This document shows, piece after piece, positions 16,208-24,544 of a stretch of 64,000 nucleotides of DNA; position 1 is the stretch's first letter, and each line of letters begins with the position of its first letter. The position numbers and the translations under genes were made by a program. Origin of the DNA: an uncultured Marvinbryantia sp. (GTDB taxonomy: Bacteria; Bacillota; Clostridia; Lachnospirales; Lachnospiraceae). The notes under the pieces were generated by a model that was not told the DNA's origin, made no database searches, and saw only the letters and a program-made list of their open reading frames with translations. The stretch lies in the NCBI RefSeq assembly GCF_905201705.1, contig NZ_CAJKOX010000010.1, positions 1 through 64,000 of the forward strand, in the 5' to 3' direction.

Positions 16208-16324
16208 TCCCTGTAATGTTTTCGACACTTCCTGAAAAGATTTCCGAAAATTGTTCAGTTGTTTGCTGCCAATCTGTCTGTCGTATAAAAACACACCCAG
16301 GCTTCGTTTTATTCTTGATTTCAT
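16190..16324 (-). CDS. small basic hypothetical protein
   Basis: A 44-residue, Lys/Arg-rich frame (MKSRIKRSLGVFLYDRQIGS...). CAGGAGA lies 9 bases before ATG 16324, the only support for translation. The 3' end overlaps the hairpin at 16181-16207. I recognise no family, and it may be chance. Confidence 0.3.
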   Translation of the reverse strand: MKSRIKRSLGVFLYDRQIGSKQLNNFRKSFQEVSKTLQGERRKK

Positions 16325-16629
16325 ACGCAGGCTCTCCTGTTTCTGATTTTTGTCCCTGACATCATACTTTAGTATATGCAGCAAAGCCATTTAAAGGATC
16401 AAATTACCATGATAAATAAAATTCAAAATTTACATACCACTATTAAACCGTATTTGCGCCTTAATGAGAAAACCACGACAGCAATACCATATATTGATAT
16501 CTATTGTTATTGTCAAAAAGAGCTTATCCTTCCAGATACCGCAAACCCATATATGATTGTTCAAGAATATTATTGCATTAAGAACACGTTTCTGCTTGCC
16601 CGTTTCTCCAAAAAAATAGCACAATTCTT
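16325..16629. other. AT-rich gap without clear genes
   Basis: Short frames on both strands have no ribosome binding site or family features. Next to the MATE remnant, this is probably decayed DNA. Confidence 0.4.
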
Positions 16630-16893
16630 TTAATTCTGCATTTTCTTCATTTCATGCCATGCAAAGTAAGCGGTCAGAACTACCGCCGCAGCGTCGGCAA
16701 TCGGACCGGCATACATCACCCCATCAATTCCCCAGAATACAGGTAAAATCAAAATCAGGGGCAGGAGAAAAATAATCTGGCGTGTCAGAGACATCGCAAT
16801 TCCTAAAACAAATACCATGAACAAAACATTCACTTTAGAAATGACACCTACGTAGTCAAGAGGAATATCACTGCCATAAACAGATGCTTTCAA
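16630..16893 (-). pseudogene. deleted MATE transporter remnant
   Basis: An 87-codon frame joins two separate parts of a MATE protein: ASVYGSDIPLDYVGVISKVNVLFMVFVLGIA and SLTRQIIFLLPLILILPVFWGIDGVMYAGPIADAAAV. Both match the intact pump at 5345-6712 (SIYGSDIPIAVAGIISKIN and LSKQIIFLLPLLIILPHFFGIDGIMYATPISD), but about 90 residues between them are missing, as is the whole N-terminal half. The last residues are intact. Confidence 0.8.
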
Positions 16894-17017
16894 AAAAATA
16901 AATATTTTTATGTTTTGAAACCGATCCCTTGCATATACTATTTTATATTGATATAATAGGATTGTAATGCAGTTTCAAAAAAGTAAAAAAATTTATTTTT
17001 TGAAAGCGAGTGATTAT

Positions 17018-18241
17018 ATGAAGACAATAACAAGAACAAAGTATCTGAATAGGATAATCGCGTTGAACCAAACCCCTGATATCAAAATCATTACAGGCAT
17101 TCGTCGTTCAGGAAAGTCAAAATTAATGCAGTCATACATTGCGTATCTGAAAAGTAATTATAAAAATATCAATATTATTTTTATTGATTTTATGGATCTT
17201 GCATATGAAGAACTCAAAGAATATCATGCGCTTCATGCTTATGTAGAGGAACATTATCAAGAGGAAAAAACAAACTATCTTTTTGTGGATGAAGTTCAGA
17301 TGTGTCCAAAATTTGAATTGGCAATCAACAGTCTTTACTCCAAAGGAAAATATGATATTTATATCACAGGCTCCAATGCCTTTTTATTGAGCGCTGATCT
17401 GGCGACTCTTTTTACCGGACGTTATATAGAGATTCATGTGTTCCCATTCAGTTTTCAGGAATACTGCCAGTATTATGAAGAGACCGTCGACAAGGAAAAG
17501 CTCTTTGATGAATATTCCATAAAGGGAGGACTGGCAGGTTCTTACGTCTACAGAACGGAAATAGATAGAATAAATTATATTAAGGAAGTTTATGAAACGA
17601 TTGTTGCAAGAGATCTTGTGCAGAAATATTCTTTGCCGGATACGCTGGTCTTACAGAGATTAAGCGAATTCCTTATGGATAACATCAGCAATCTTACTTC
17701 TCCGAACAAGGTCAGCCAGCTTTTGACAGAGAACAAGACAGTAACCAATCATGTGACAGTTGGCAGGTATATTAAATATTTGTGCAATGCCTTTGTTTTT
17801 TACGACATAAAACGCTATGATATTCGCGGAAAAAAGTATTTGGAAAGCTCTGAGAAATTCTATTTATGTGATACAGGTATTCGATATGCCATTCTGGGAA
17901 GCAGGAATATGGATTACGGCAGAATATATGAGAATATGGTCTGTATTGAACTGCTCCGCCGGGGATATGATGTGTATGTCGGGAAGCTATATCAGAAGGA
18001 AATTGATTTTGTAGCGCAAAAAGGGAGCGAGAAAATCTATATCCAGGTTAGCGACAATATTATGGATCAGAATACTCTTGAAAGAGAATGTTTGCCATTA
18101 CTGCAAATCCGGGATGCTTATCCCAAAAAAATTATTGCTCGAACCAGGCACCCGAAATATAGTTATGAGGGTATTGAGATTTATAATATCGTTGATTGGT
18201 TATTGCAAGAAGAGAAAAATACGGCAGCTTCCCATTCATAG
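17018..18241 (+). CDS. AAA ATPase with DUF4143 domain
   Basis: A 407-residue protein of the AAA_14/DUF4143 family. Walker A is G27-S34 (GIRRSGKS), Walker B is NYLFVDEVQ, sensor region YITGSNAFLLS, and the nuclease-like DUF4143 tail carries the conserved GRIYENMVCIELLRRGYDVYVG and the IDFVAQK strand. Start ATG 17018 aligns with the start of the paralogue at 45813-47030; the extra 17 upstream codons do not. Its role is unknown: such proteins are widespread, mobile and highly expanded in Lachnospiraceae. It stands alone and ends in a terminator. Confidence 0.85.
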   Translation: MKTITRTKYLNRIIALNQTPDIKIITGIRRSGKSKLMQSYIAYLKSNYKNINIIFIDFMDLAYEELKEYHALHAYVEEHYQEEKTNYLFVDEVQMCPKFELAINSLYSKGKYDIYITGSNAFLLSADLATLFTGRYIEIHVFPFSFQEYCQYYEETVDKEKLFDEYSIKGGLAGSYVYRTEIDRINYIKEVYETIVARDLVQKYSLPDTLVLQRLSEFLMDNISNLTSPNKVSQLLTENKTVTNHVTVGRYIKYLCNAFVFYDIKRYDIRGKKYLESSEKFYLCDTGIRYAILGSRNMDYGRIYENMVCIELLRRGYDVYVGKLYQKEIDFVAQKGSEKIYIQVSDNIMDQNTLERECLPLLQIRDAYPKKIIARTRHPKYSYEGIEIYNIVDWLLQEEKNTAASHS

Positions 18242-18256
18242 AAGCTGCCGCTTTTT
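18222..18256. terminator. bidirectional terminator
   Basis: CGGCAGCTTC and GAAGCTGCCG form a 10-bp perfect stem with a 9-base loop. It is followed by CTTTTTA on the plus strand and TATTTTTC on the minus strand, so it ends both the ATPase gene and trmB. It overlaps the last codons of the ATPase gene. Confidence 0.88.
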
Positions 18257-18905
18257 ATCGTTCCTTATATATCACCATTTTGCAGATCGGATTTCCCTTT
18301 GCGGAGAATTTTTCCTCGTATTCCGTCATTACATTCCCCTGCATCAGTTTTGCATCCGCATGCAGATCGTATGTGGATAGCTCCAGCTTCCAGCCTGCAG
18401 GCTCGATCTCCCCCAAAGAGAAATCGAATAGGCCGCGGTTGTCTGTCTTAAACTCCACCCTGCCGTCCGCTGTCAGGATCTTTTCGTACCGCTCTAGAAA
18501 CTGTCTGGACGTGAGTCTGCGGTTTGCATGGCGGTCCTTCGGCCACGGATCGGAGAAATTCAGATAAAGCTTTGCAACCTCACTCTCCGCGAACACCTCC
18601 GGCAGCTCCCGCGCATCCATGCAGATAAACAGAAGATTTTCCGGCTTTTCCTCCTGTCGCTCCAGCTTTTCCACCGCGCGAAGGAGCACGCTCGTGTAGC
18701 GCTCGATCCCCACGTAATTGATCTCCGGGTGCAGTCTGGCAAGCTGTGTCAAAAACTGCCCTTTTCCCATCCCCACCTCGATGTGGACGGGATGATCGTT
18801 CCCGAAAAGCTCCTGCCACCTTCCGCGGCACTCTTTCGGCTCCTGCACTACCAGCGGACTGTTCGCAATTACCTCACCCGCCCTCGGTATATTTCTAAGT
18901 CTCAT
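18255..18905 (-). CDS. trmB: tRNA (guanine-N7)-methyltransferase
   Basis: A 216-residue SAM-dependent enzyme that makes m7G46 in tRNA. Typical TrmB features are visible: EVGMGKGQFL (SAM motif I), NYVGIERYTSVL, MDARELPEVF, the signature LNFSDPWPKDRHANRRLTS and the C-terminal EIEPAGWKLELSTYDLHAD and TEYEEKFSAKGNPI. Start ATG 18905 has AAAGGA upstream; the longer frame is not conserved-looking. Stand-alone housekeeping gene. Confidence 0.93.
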   Translation of the reverse strand: MRLRNIPRAGEVIANSPLVVQEPKECRGRWQELFGNDHPVHIEVGMGKGQFLTQLARLHPEINYVGIERYTSVLLRAVEKLERQEEKPENLLFICMDARELPEVFAESEVAKLYLNFSDPWPKDRHANRRLTSRQFLERYEKILTADGRVEFKTDNRGLFDFSLGEIEPAGWKLELSTYDLHADAKLMQGNVMTEYEEKFSAKGNPICKMVIYKER

Positions 18906-18950
18906 ATGATTTCGTTCCTTTCCGCGCCAGCAGTCACATATTTGTAACAA

Positions 18951-19118
18951 TTCTATAATAAATTGTAACTTTTGTCAACTGTGTGACATCCATGCCTTGA
19001 CGAGTAATGTCACATCCGCATGTCCGCGAAAGCCCGCAAAATGTGATTTTTGTTAGACCTGTCCAAAACGTTTGTTCTTGAAAAAAACTATGTAAACCAC
19101 ACAATCCACCGTGATTTA
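18951..19118. other. AT-rich intergenic stretch before DnaA-box cluster
   Basis: It holds an AT-rich run (about 18945-18985) and no gene. It is described with the DnaA-box cluster that follows. Confidence 0.4.
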
Positions 19119-19199
19119 TGTGGATAACGTGGATAACTTCGTGTATAAGTCCATTTTAATGGATTTTTCATCCAGGCAAATGTGGATAACTTGGGATAA
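19119..19199 (+). other. cluster of DnaA-box-like sites
   Basis: Five same-orientation matches or near matches to TGTGGATAA (complement of TTATCCACA) in 81 bp: TGTGGATAA at 19119 and 19181 (exact), CGTGGATAA at 19128, CGTGTATAA at 19140 and TTGGGATAA at 19191. The cluster lies between trmB and the glutamine synthetase gene, with no dnaA, rpmH or dnaN nearby. It may be a DnaA-titrating or regulatory locus; an origin role is not excluded. Confidence 0.55.
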
Positions 19200-19283
19200 C
19201 TCTTCTCCCGGTGTACGCAAAAAAATACACGGTTCGACAAATTTTGTTCATTTTGTCGAGTGACATAATTCTGTAAAATTTGA

Positions 19284-19307
19284 GAGACTCCCTTTGCAGG
19301 GAGTCTC
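19284..19307 (-). terminator. terminator-like hairpin after glutamine synthetase
   Basis: GAGACTCCC and GGGAGTCTC form a 9-bp stem with a 6-base loop, about 90 bp past the glnN stop. On the minus strand it is followed by TCAAATTTTA, a modest U-tract. Confidence 0.6.
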
Positions 19308-19397
19308 CCGGATTTAAGGATATATGAACATTGTGTTACTAATGAAGTAACCGTCTCAAACGGATTACCCGCGCGGCGGATACGCCGCCAGGTTCTC

Positions 19398-21509
19398 TTA
19401 TACTTCGAACAGCAGATCGCCGTAGGACGGCATCGGCCATACCTCTTTATCCACGATCATTTCCAGCTTATCCACCGGCGCTCTCAGCTCTGCCATTGCC
19501 GGAACAACGGTATCATGGAAGTATCTTGCGAGCTTCTCGCCCTCTTCCACGGATTCTGCGGCTTTGTCCGCCTCGATCAGCCTGCCAAGCGCTGCCTTTG
19601 CCTCTTCCAGAAGATCGCTCACTTCGTCAAGCAGTCCGACCTGTACCTTTGCCTTGCCGCCTGCAGCGGTAACTGCGTTGATGGTATCTGCCAGGCTCTT
19701 CGTGTATCCGATCACCGCCGGAATGATCTGCTTTCCGGCAATGTCGATCATAGTCTTTGCCTCGATGTTGATTGCCTTCGCATATGTCTCATACTGAATT
19801 TCAGCGCGCGCCCGCAGCTCGACCTCACTGTACACGCCAAACTTGCCGAACATGCCGATTGCTTTGTCCGTAACCAGCGCCGGAATTGCATCCACCATGG
19901 ATTTCAGATTCGGCAGACCTCTCTTTGCCGCCTCTTCTACCCACTCGTCGGAGTAGCCGTTGCCGTTGAAAATGATTCTCTGGTGCTCGGTCGCATATTT
20001 CTTGATCAGATCATGTACGCAGGTATCGAAATCCTCCGCTTTCTCCAGCTCGTCGCATGCGTCGGAGAATGCCTCCGCAACGATCGTGTTCAGCACGATG
20101 TTCGGGGATGCGATGGAGTCTCTGGATCCAACCATACGGAACTCAAATTTATTTCCGGTAAACGCAAACGGTGACGTTCTGTTTCTGTCTGTCGCATCGC
20201 GGGAGAACTCCGGCAAAGTCTTTACACCGGTGCTCAGCTTATCGCCCGTCTTGCTGTGCGTTGCGCTTCCTGTATTTACAAGCTGCTCGATCACATCCTC
20301 AAGCTGATCGCCAAGGAAGATGGAGATGATTGCAGGCGGCGCCTCGTTTGCACCAAGTCTGTGGTCGTTTCCAACGTCGGCAGCCGATTCGCGCAGCAGA
20401 TCTGCATGCTCGTCAACCGCCTTCAGAATACAGGTCAGTACCAACAGGAACTGGATATTCTCGTGCGGTGTTTTGCCAGGGTCGAGCAGGTTAATGCCGT
20501 CGTCCGTGGTGATCGACCAGTTATTATGCTTACCGGAACCATTCACGCCTGCAAACGGCTTCTCGTGAAGCAGGCACTGCAGACCGTGCTGGCACGCTAC
20601 CTTTTTCAGCGTCTTCATAATCATCTGATTGTGATCTACCGCAATATTTGCCTCGGAGTAGATCGCCGCCAGCTCGTGCTGTGCCGGAGCAACCTCGTTG
20701 TGCTGCGTTTTCGCCGTTACGCCCAGCTTCCACAGCTCCTCGTTTACATCCTTCATGAAAGCGGCGATTCTCTGACGGATCGTTCCGAAATAATGGTCAT
20801 CCAGCTCCTGTCCCTTCGGCGGCATCGCGCCAAACAGGGTACGGCCGGTAAAAATCAGGTCTTTTCTCTTTAAATATTTCTGCTTATCAACCAGGAAATA
20901 TTCCTGCTCCGGTCCAACCGACGGCGTTACTTTCTTTGAGGTCGTATTGCCGAACAGACGGAGAAGTCTGAGTGACTGCTCATTGATCGCCTGCATGGAG
21001 CGCAGCAGCGGTGTCTTTTTATCAAGCGCTTCGCCCGTGTAGGAGCAGAACGCGGTCGGGATGCACAGAATCGCACCAGCCGCATCCTTTCTCACATAAG
21101 CCGGAGACGTGCAGTCCCATGCTGTATAGCCTCTCGCCTCAAAGGTGGCGCGCAGACCGCCCGACGGGAAAGAAGATGCATCCGGCTCGCCCTGGATCAG
21201 CTCCTTGCCGGAAAACTCCATCAGCACCGTGCCGTCCTCTCTCGGAGCAGTGATGAAGGAATCGTGCTTCTCCGCCGTCACACCGGTGAGCGGCTGGAAA
21301 ATATGGGTGTAATGGGTCGCGCCTTTTTCTACCGCCCAGTTCTTCATTGCCTCGGCGATCACATCCGCAACCGTCGGATCAAGCGCTTTCCCTTCCATAA
21401 TTGTCTTTTTCAGTTCTTTGTAAACCTTCTTCGGCAGACGCTCCTGCATCACCTTGTCGTTGAAGACATCTTCGCCGAAAATTGCAGCTACATTTGTCAC
21501 TTCACTCAT
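19398..21509 (-). CDS. glnN: glutamine synthetase type III
   Basis: A 703-residue GSIII, the long form found in Bacteroidetes and Clostridia; it makes glutamine from glutamate, ammonia and ATP. Visible signatures are SFPSGGLRATFEARGYTAWDCTSPAY, the active-site block GPEQEYFLVD, KTQHNEVAPAQHELA, FAGVNGSGKHNNWSI and FRMVGSRDSIASPN. Start ATG 21509 has AGGAGG 8 bases upstream; the 10 codons before it contain that site and are not coding. It is monocistronic with a long structured leader. Ammonia assimilation in this organism probably runs through it. Confidence 0.95.
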   Translation of the reverse strand: MSEVTNVAAIFGEDVFNDKVMQERLPKKVYKELKKTIMEGKALDPTVADVIAEAMKNWAVEKGATHYTHIFQPLTGVTAEKHDSFITAPREDGTVLMEFSGKELIQGEPDASSFPSGGLRATFEARGYTAWDCTSPAYVRKDAAGAILCIPTAFCSYTGEALDKKTPLLRSMQAINEQSLRLLRLFGNTTSKKVTPSVGPEQEYFLVDKQKYLKRKDLIFTGRTLFGAMPPKGQELDDHYFGTIRQRIAAFMKDVNEELWKLGVTAKTQHNEVAPAQHELAAIYSEANIAVDHNQMIMKTLKKVACQHGLQCLLHEKPFAGVNGSGKHNNWSITTDDGINLLDPGKTPHENIQFLLVLTCILKAVDEHADLLRESAADVGNDHRLGANEAPPAIISIFLGDQLEDVIEQLVNTGSATHSKTGDKLSTGVKTLPEFSRDATDRNRTSPFAFTGNKFEFRMVGSRDSIASPNIVLNTIVAEAFSDACDELEKAEDFDTCVHDLIKKYATEHQRIIFNGNGYSDEWVEEAAKRGLPNLKSMVDAIPALVTDKAIGMFGKFGVYSEVELRARAEIQYETYAKAINIEAKTMIDIAGKQIIPAVIGYTKSLADTINAVTAAGGKAKVQVGLLDEVSDLLEEAKAALGRLIEADKAAESVEEGEKLARYFHDTVVPAMAELRAPVDKLEMIVDKEVWPMPSYGDLLFEV

Positions 21510-21544
21510 AATCATATCCTCCTCATTTCCAGAAAACATATCCC

Positions 21545-21578
21545 GCGGAACACTTTATGTAACAGGAAATGTCCCGCA
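21545..21578 (-). promoter_or_regulatory. hairpin in glnN leader
   Basis: On the minus strand GCGGGACA pairs with TGTTCCGC (one G-T pair), between the terminator hairpin and the ribosome binding site. It could be a second leader element. Confidence 0.4.
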
Positions 21579-21582
21579 ACAT

Positions 21583-21613
21583 AAAAAAGGCGTCCACATC
21601 TTCTGTGAACGCC
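21583..21613 (-). terminator. terminator or attenuator upstream of glnN
   Basis: On the minus strand GGCGTTCACA pairs with TGTGGACGCC around GAAGA, followed by six T. It lies 183 bp after the lipid kinase stop and 74 bp before the glnN start. A promoter-like pair lies upstream of it, so it may attenuate glnN rather than only end the preceding operon. Confidence 0.75.
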
Positions 21614-21647
21614 CTTGTCCTCGATCCGTTTTATTTAGAACACCATA

Positions 21648-21676
21648 ACCTTACTCTACTTCCGCAAAAAATGCAA
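21648..21676 (-). promoter_or_regulatory. candidate glnN promoter
   Basis: Minus-strand TTGCAT (21671-21676) and TAAGGT (21648-21653), spacer 17. It would place the 21583-21613 hairpin inside the glnN leader. Confidence 0.4.
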
Positions 21677-21795
21677 GAGGTTTTTTATGATTTGTTTATG
21701 GAATTAATACATACGTCTTATCAATTTTTCGAATGCAATCCCCGTTGCCGTGAACGAAGTAAACACTAACCATACTCCGGCTTTCCTGCTGTGTC

Positions 21796-22680
21796 TTAAA
21801 CAAGCAGCGTCAGTGCTTTTTCCACGTCCCGGACGAATATATCCGTGTGCTCGCCGCCGTATTCCCCGTCGAGCGCCCATGGAACCGGCTCTTCCGATAT
21901 CAGCTCGATTTCACGCCCGCGTGTCTGGAAGAAATATTTGTCGTCCGGCGTCTGCGTCAGCATCGCGCCTATGATCGCCTGCAGCTCCACAAGATTTTTC
22001 GGCATCTTCACAAGCGTCAGCTCAAACATGCCGTCGTCCAGCTTGACGTCTTTTCCGGTAATATTTTTGAAACCGCCTACGGACGTGGAATTTGTGACCA
22101 TTCCATAGATGTACTCCCCACTGACCTCCAGCTCATCGTCGACCCTGGCCGTCATGTGATATGACTTAATATTGGTCAGCTTTTTCGCGCCCTCCAGCAG
22201 GTACGCCATGTGGCCAAGCGCATTTTTCAGATCCTGACTCGTCTCATATGAGACATCAGTAAACAGCCCAAACGCCGCAACATAAACAAAATAGTCGTCG
22301 TTAAAGCATCCGATATCGCAGGGGAATTCGTTAAATTCGGTGATCCGTTTCGCGGCTGCCACCATATCCTTCGGCAATTTCAGACTGTCCGCAAAGTCGT
22401 TTGTACTCCCTGCCGGAATATAGCCGATCGGACATTTCCGCTCCGATTCCATCATGCCGCTGACTACCTCGTCGAGCGTGCCGTCGCCGCCGCTGCAGAT
22501 CACCAGATCGTAGTACCTTGCCGCTTTTTTTACCTTTTCTCTGGCGTCTCCGACCTTCTGTGAAATATAAATGGTCACGTCATAGCCTTCCTTGATAAAG
22601 ACATCTGTTATCTCTAAAAGGCTGCTGCGGATCGTTCCCTTTCCGGATTTCGGATTTATAATCAACAAAAGTCTTGTCAT
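21796..22680 (-). CDS. YegS/DagK-type lipid kinase
   Basis: A 294-residue diacylglycerol-kinase-catalytic-domain protein. It opens LLLIINPKSGKG, has the nucleotide motif ICSGGDGTLDEVVSGM and the IPAGSTNDFADSL motif, and ends with the usual WALDGEYGG strand. It phosphorylates a lipid such as diacylglycerol, recycling it to phosphatidate. Start ATG 22680 follows GGGAGAG; the open frame runs about 115 codons further upstream but overlaps the preceding gene in another frame. It begins 5 bases after the beta-CASP nuclease stop, so the two are co-transcribed. Confidence 0.9.
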   Translation of the reverse strand: MTRLLLIINPKSGKGTIRSSLLEITDVFIKEGYDVTIYISQKVGDAREKVKKAARYYDLVICSGGDGTLDEVVSGMMESERKCPIGYIPAGSTNDFADSLKLPKDMVAAAKRITEFNEFPCDIGCFNDDYFVYVAAFGLFTDVSYETSQDLKNALGHMAYLLEGAKKLTNIKSYHMTARVDDELEVSGEYIYGMVTNSTSVGGFKNITGKDVKLDDGMFELTLVKMPKNLVELQAIIGAMLTQTPDDKYFFQTRGREIELISEEPVPWALDGEYGGEHTDIFVRDVEKALTLLV

Positions 22681-22684
22681 AAGC

Positions 22685-24289
22685 TTATCTCTCCCATTTA
22701 TCACATAATGCATCAATCTGATCGGCAAATTTCGCCAGATCTTTATTTGCTCCGCCCTCATTGTGCCGGATAACCGCAAGCAGACGCTGTCCCGCCGCAA
22801 GCAGCCGGTCGAATACCGTATTCTGACGGCTTCCGGACGCAGCAGCCTTCTTCTGTATCCGCACCGGCGGCGCTTCCCTGAGAAGTCTGCCGGAGGCAAG
22901 ATCATAAACCGTGCCGCTGTAGGGCGCCATCGCCTCGATGCCAAGCTCTTTTTTGACGCGCTCGGAAAATAACGTACACGACGAATCCTCCCCATGTACG
23001 ACAAACACCTGCCGCGGCTTCTGTTCAAACGCGGAGATCCAGGTAAGCAGACTGTCCTTATCAGCGTGACCGCTCACCCCGGCAAGCACACGGATTTCCG
23101 CGCGCACCTCAATTTCCTCTCCAAACAGCTTCACCTTCTGCGCGCCCTCCACAAGCGCGCGCCCCAGCGTGCCCACAGACTGATAGCCTACAAACAAAAT
23201 GGTGCTTTCCGGCCGCCAGAGATTATGCTTTAAGTGATGTTTAATACGCCCGGCATCACACATGCCGCTGGCGGAAATAATCACCTTTGGTCTCTCATTA
23301 AAATTGATCGCTTTGGAGTCGTCACTCGTAACCGCCGTTTTCAGCCCCGGGAAACTGATGGGATTGACGCCCCTGTCGATCAGCTCGGAAGCCTCCTCGT
23401 CAAAGTCCTCGTGCATCCGTTCCATGAATATCTTTGTCGCCTCCACAGCAAGCGGACTGTCCACGTAAACCTCAAAATTATCGTGATTTTTTACACGCTT
23501 TTCTTCTTTGATCTGGCGGATGAAATAAAGCATCTCCTGCGTTCTGCCGACGGCAAACGCCGGGATGACCACGTTTCCGCCGCGGTCGAACGTCCGCTGG
23601 ATGATCGCCGCCAGATCAGAAATATAATCGGGGCGCGGTCCGTGGCTGCGATCCCCGTAGGTGGATTCCATCACCACGTAGTCGGCCTCTTTGATGTAAT
23701 GCGGATCGCGGATGATCGGCTGGTTCACATTTCCGATATCGCCGGAGAATACAAGCTTTTTGTCAATACCCGCCTCGGAAATCCAGATCTCCACCGACGA
23801 GGAACCGAGCAGATGTCCGGCGTCCACAAACCGAATGGTTATGCCGTCCGCCACATGTATGATCTCCTCGTATTCGTGCCCGACAAAGCATTTCAAAACG
23901 CCCTCCGCGTCCTCCACGGTGTACAGCGGGATATACTCTGCTTTTCCGGCGCGCTTTGCCTTACGGTTGCGCCACTCCGCCTCAAACATCTGGATGTTTG
24001 CGCTGTCACGCAACATGATCTCGCACAGGCGTTCCGTCGCACAGGTAGAAAAAATCTGCCCGCGGAACCCGTTTTTGTAAAGAAGCGGCAGCTTCCCGGA
24101 GTGGTCAATATGCGCGTGTGTCAGAAACACCATGTCAATATCCGCCTCAGCGACCGGCAGCGGAACATTTTCGAAATAATTTGTCCCCTGCTCCATGCCG
24201 CAGTCAATCAGTATATTTTTCCCACAGGCTTCCAGAAAAAAACAGCTCCCGGTAACCTCATGGGTAGCGCCGATAAATGTAAGCTTCAA
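22685..24289 (-). CDS. beta-CASP metallo-beta-lactamase-fold ribonuclease
   Basis: A 534-residue RNA-processing nuclease like those of the CPSF73/YsgC group. Zinc motifs are visible: HAHIDHSG (about 56-63), DAGHLLGSSS, FSGDIGN. The beta-CASP parts ESTYGDRSH, VIPAFAVGRTQEML and ISASGMCDAGRIKHHL, and the C-terminal RMMBL part with SGHAD and VHGEDSS, are also visible. It acts on RNA in the cytoplasm; the target is unknown. About 60 residues after the RMMBL part are a basic tail. Co-transcribed with the lipid kinase. AGGGGG lies before ATG 24289. Confidence 0.9.
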   Translation of the reverse strand: MKLTFIGATHEVTGSCFFLEACGKNILIDCGMEQGTNYFENVPLPVAEADIDMVFLTHAHIDHSGKLPLLYKNGFRGQIFSTCATERLCEIMLRDSANIQMFEAEWRNRKAKRAGKAEYIPLYTVEDAEGVLKCFVGHEYEEIIHVADGITIRFVDAGHLLGSSSVEIWISEAGIDKKLVFSGDIGNVNQPIIRDPHYIKEADYVVMESTYGDRSHGPRPDYISDLAAIIQRTFDRGGNVVIPAFAVGRTQEMLYFIRQIKEEKRVKNHDNFEVYVDSPLAVEATKIFMERMHEDFDEEASELIDRGVNPISFPGLKTAVTSDDSKAINFNERPKVIISASGMCDAGRIKHHLKHNLWRPESTILFVGYQSVGTLGRALVEGAQKVKLFGEEIEVRAEIRVLAGVSGHADKDSLLTWISAFEQKPRQVFVVHGEDSSCTLFSERVKKELGIEAMAPYSGTVYDLASGRLLREAPPVRIQKKAAASGSRQNTVFDRLLAAGQRLLAVIRHNEGGANKDLAKFADQIDALCDKWER

Positions 24290-24472
24290 AATTTACACAT
24301 CCCCCTTTTGCCCGAATATTTATTTCCAGAGCATGAAATATGTTTTGTGCATCCCCGCTGCGCCGCCAATATTCGCAAATTGGCCTGCTGGCGCAGACTC
24401 CCCACCACACATGGGAGCCCACGAATTGCTCCGCGCTTACAGCGCTCCCGCAATCCTATCAAAATAGAAAAC

Positions 24473-24499
24473 GGGGCATACTTTTTCTTAGTATACCCC
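24473..24499 (-). terminator. terminator of the unknown gene 24545-25447
   Basis: GGGGCATACT and AGTATACCCC pair (one bulge) around a T-rich loop, 46 bases after the stop of the minus-strand gene. The following 180 bp to the nuclease start hold only GC-rich sequence without a gene. Confidence 0.6.
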
Positions 24500-24544
24500 A
24501 TCTTCCACTGTTATGACAGTATTTTGTGACAGTTTATAAATTTT

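Noticed and set aside
16376..16633. 85-codon plus-strand frame and a 64-codon minus-strand frame
   Set aside because: No ribosome binding site or family features, and the two overlap each other; in a decayed region.
19119..19199. Bona fide chromosomal origin
   Set aside because: No dnaA, dnaN, rpmH or gyrase genes adjacent, and the boxes are few; kept only as a DnaA-box-like cluster.
23234..24529. Open frame of about 430 codons on the plus strand
   Set aside because: Antisense to the beta-CASP nuclease; basic, low-quality protein without motifs.
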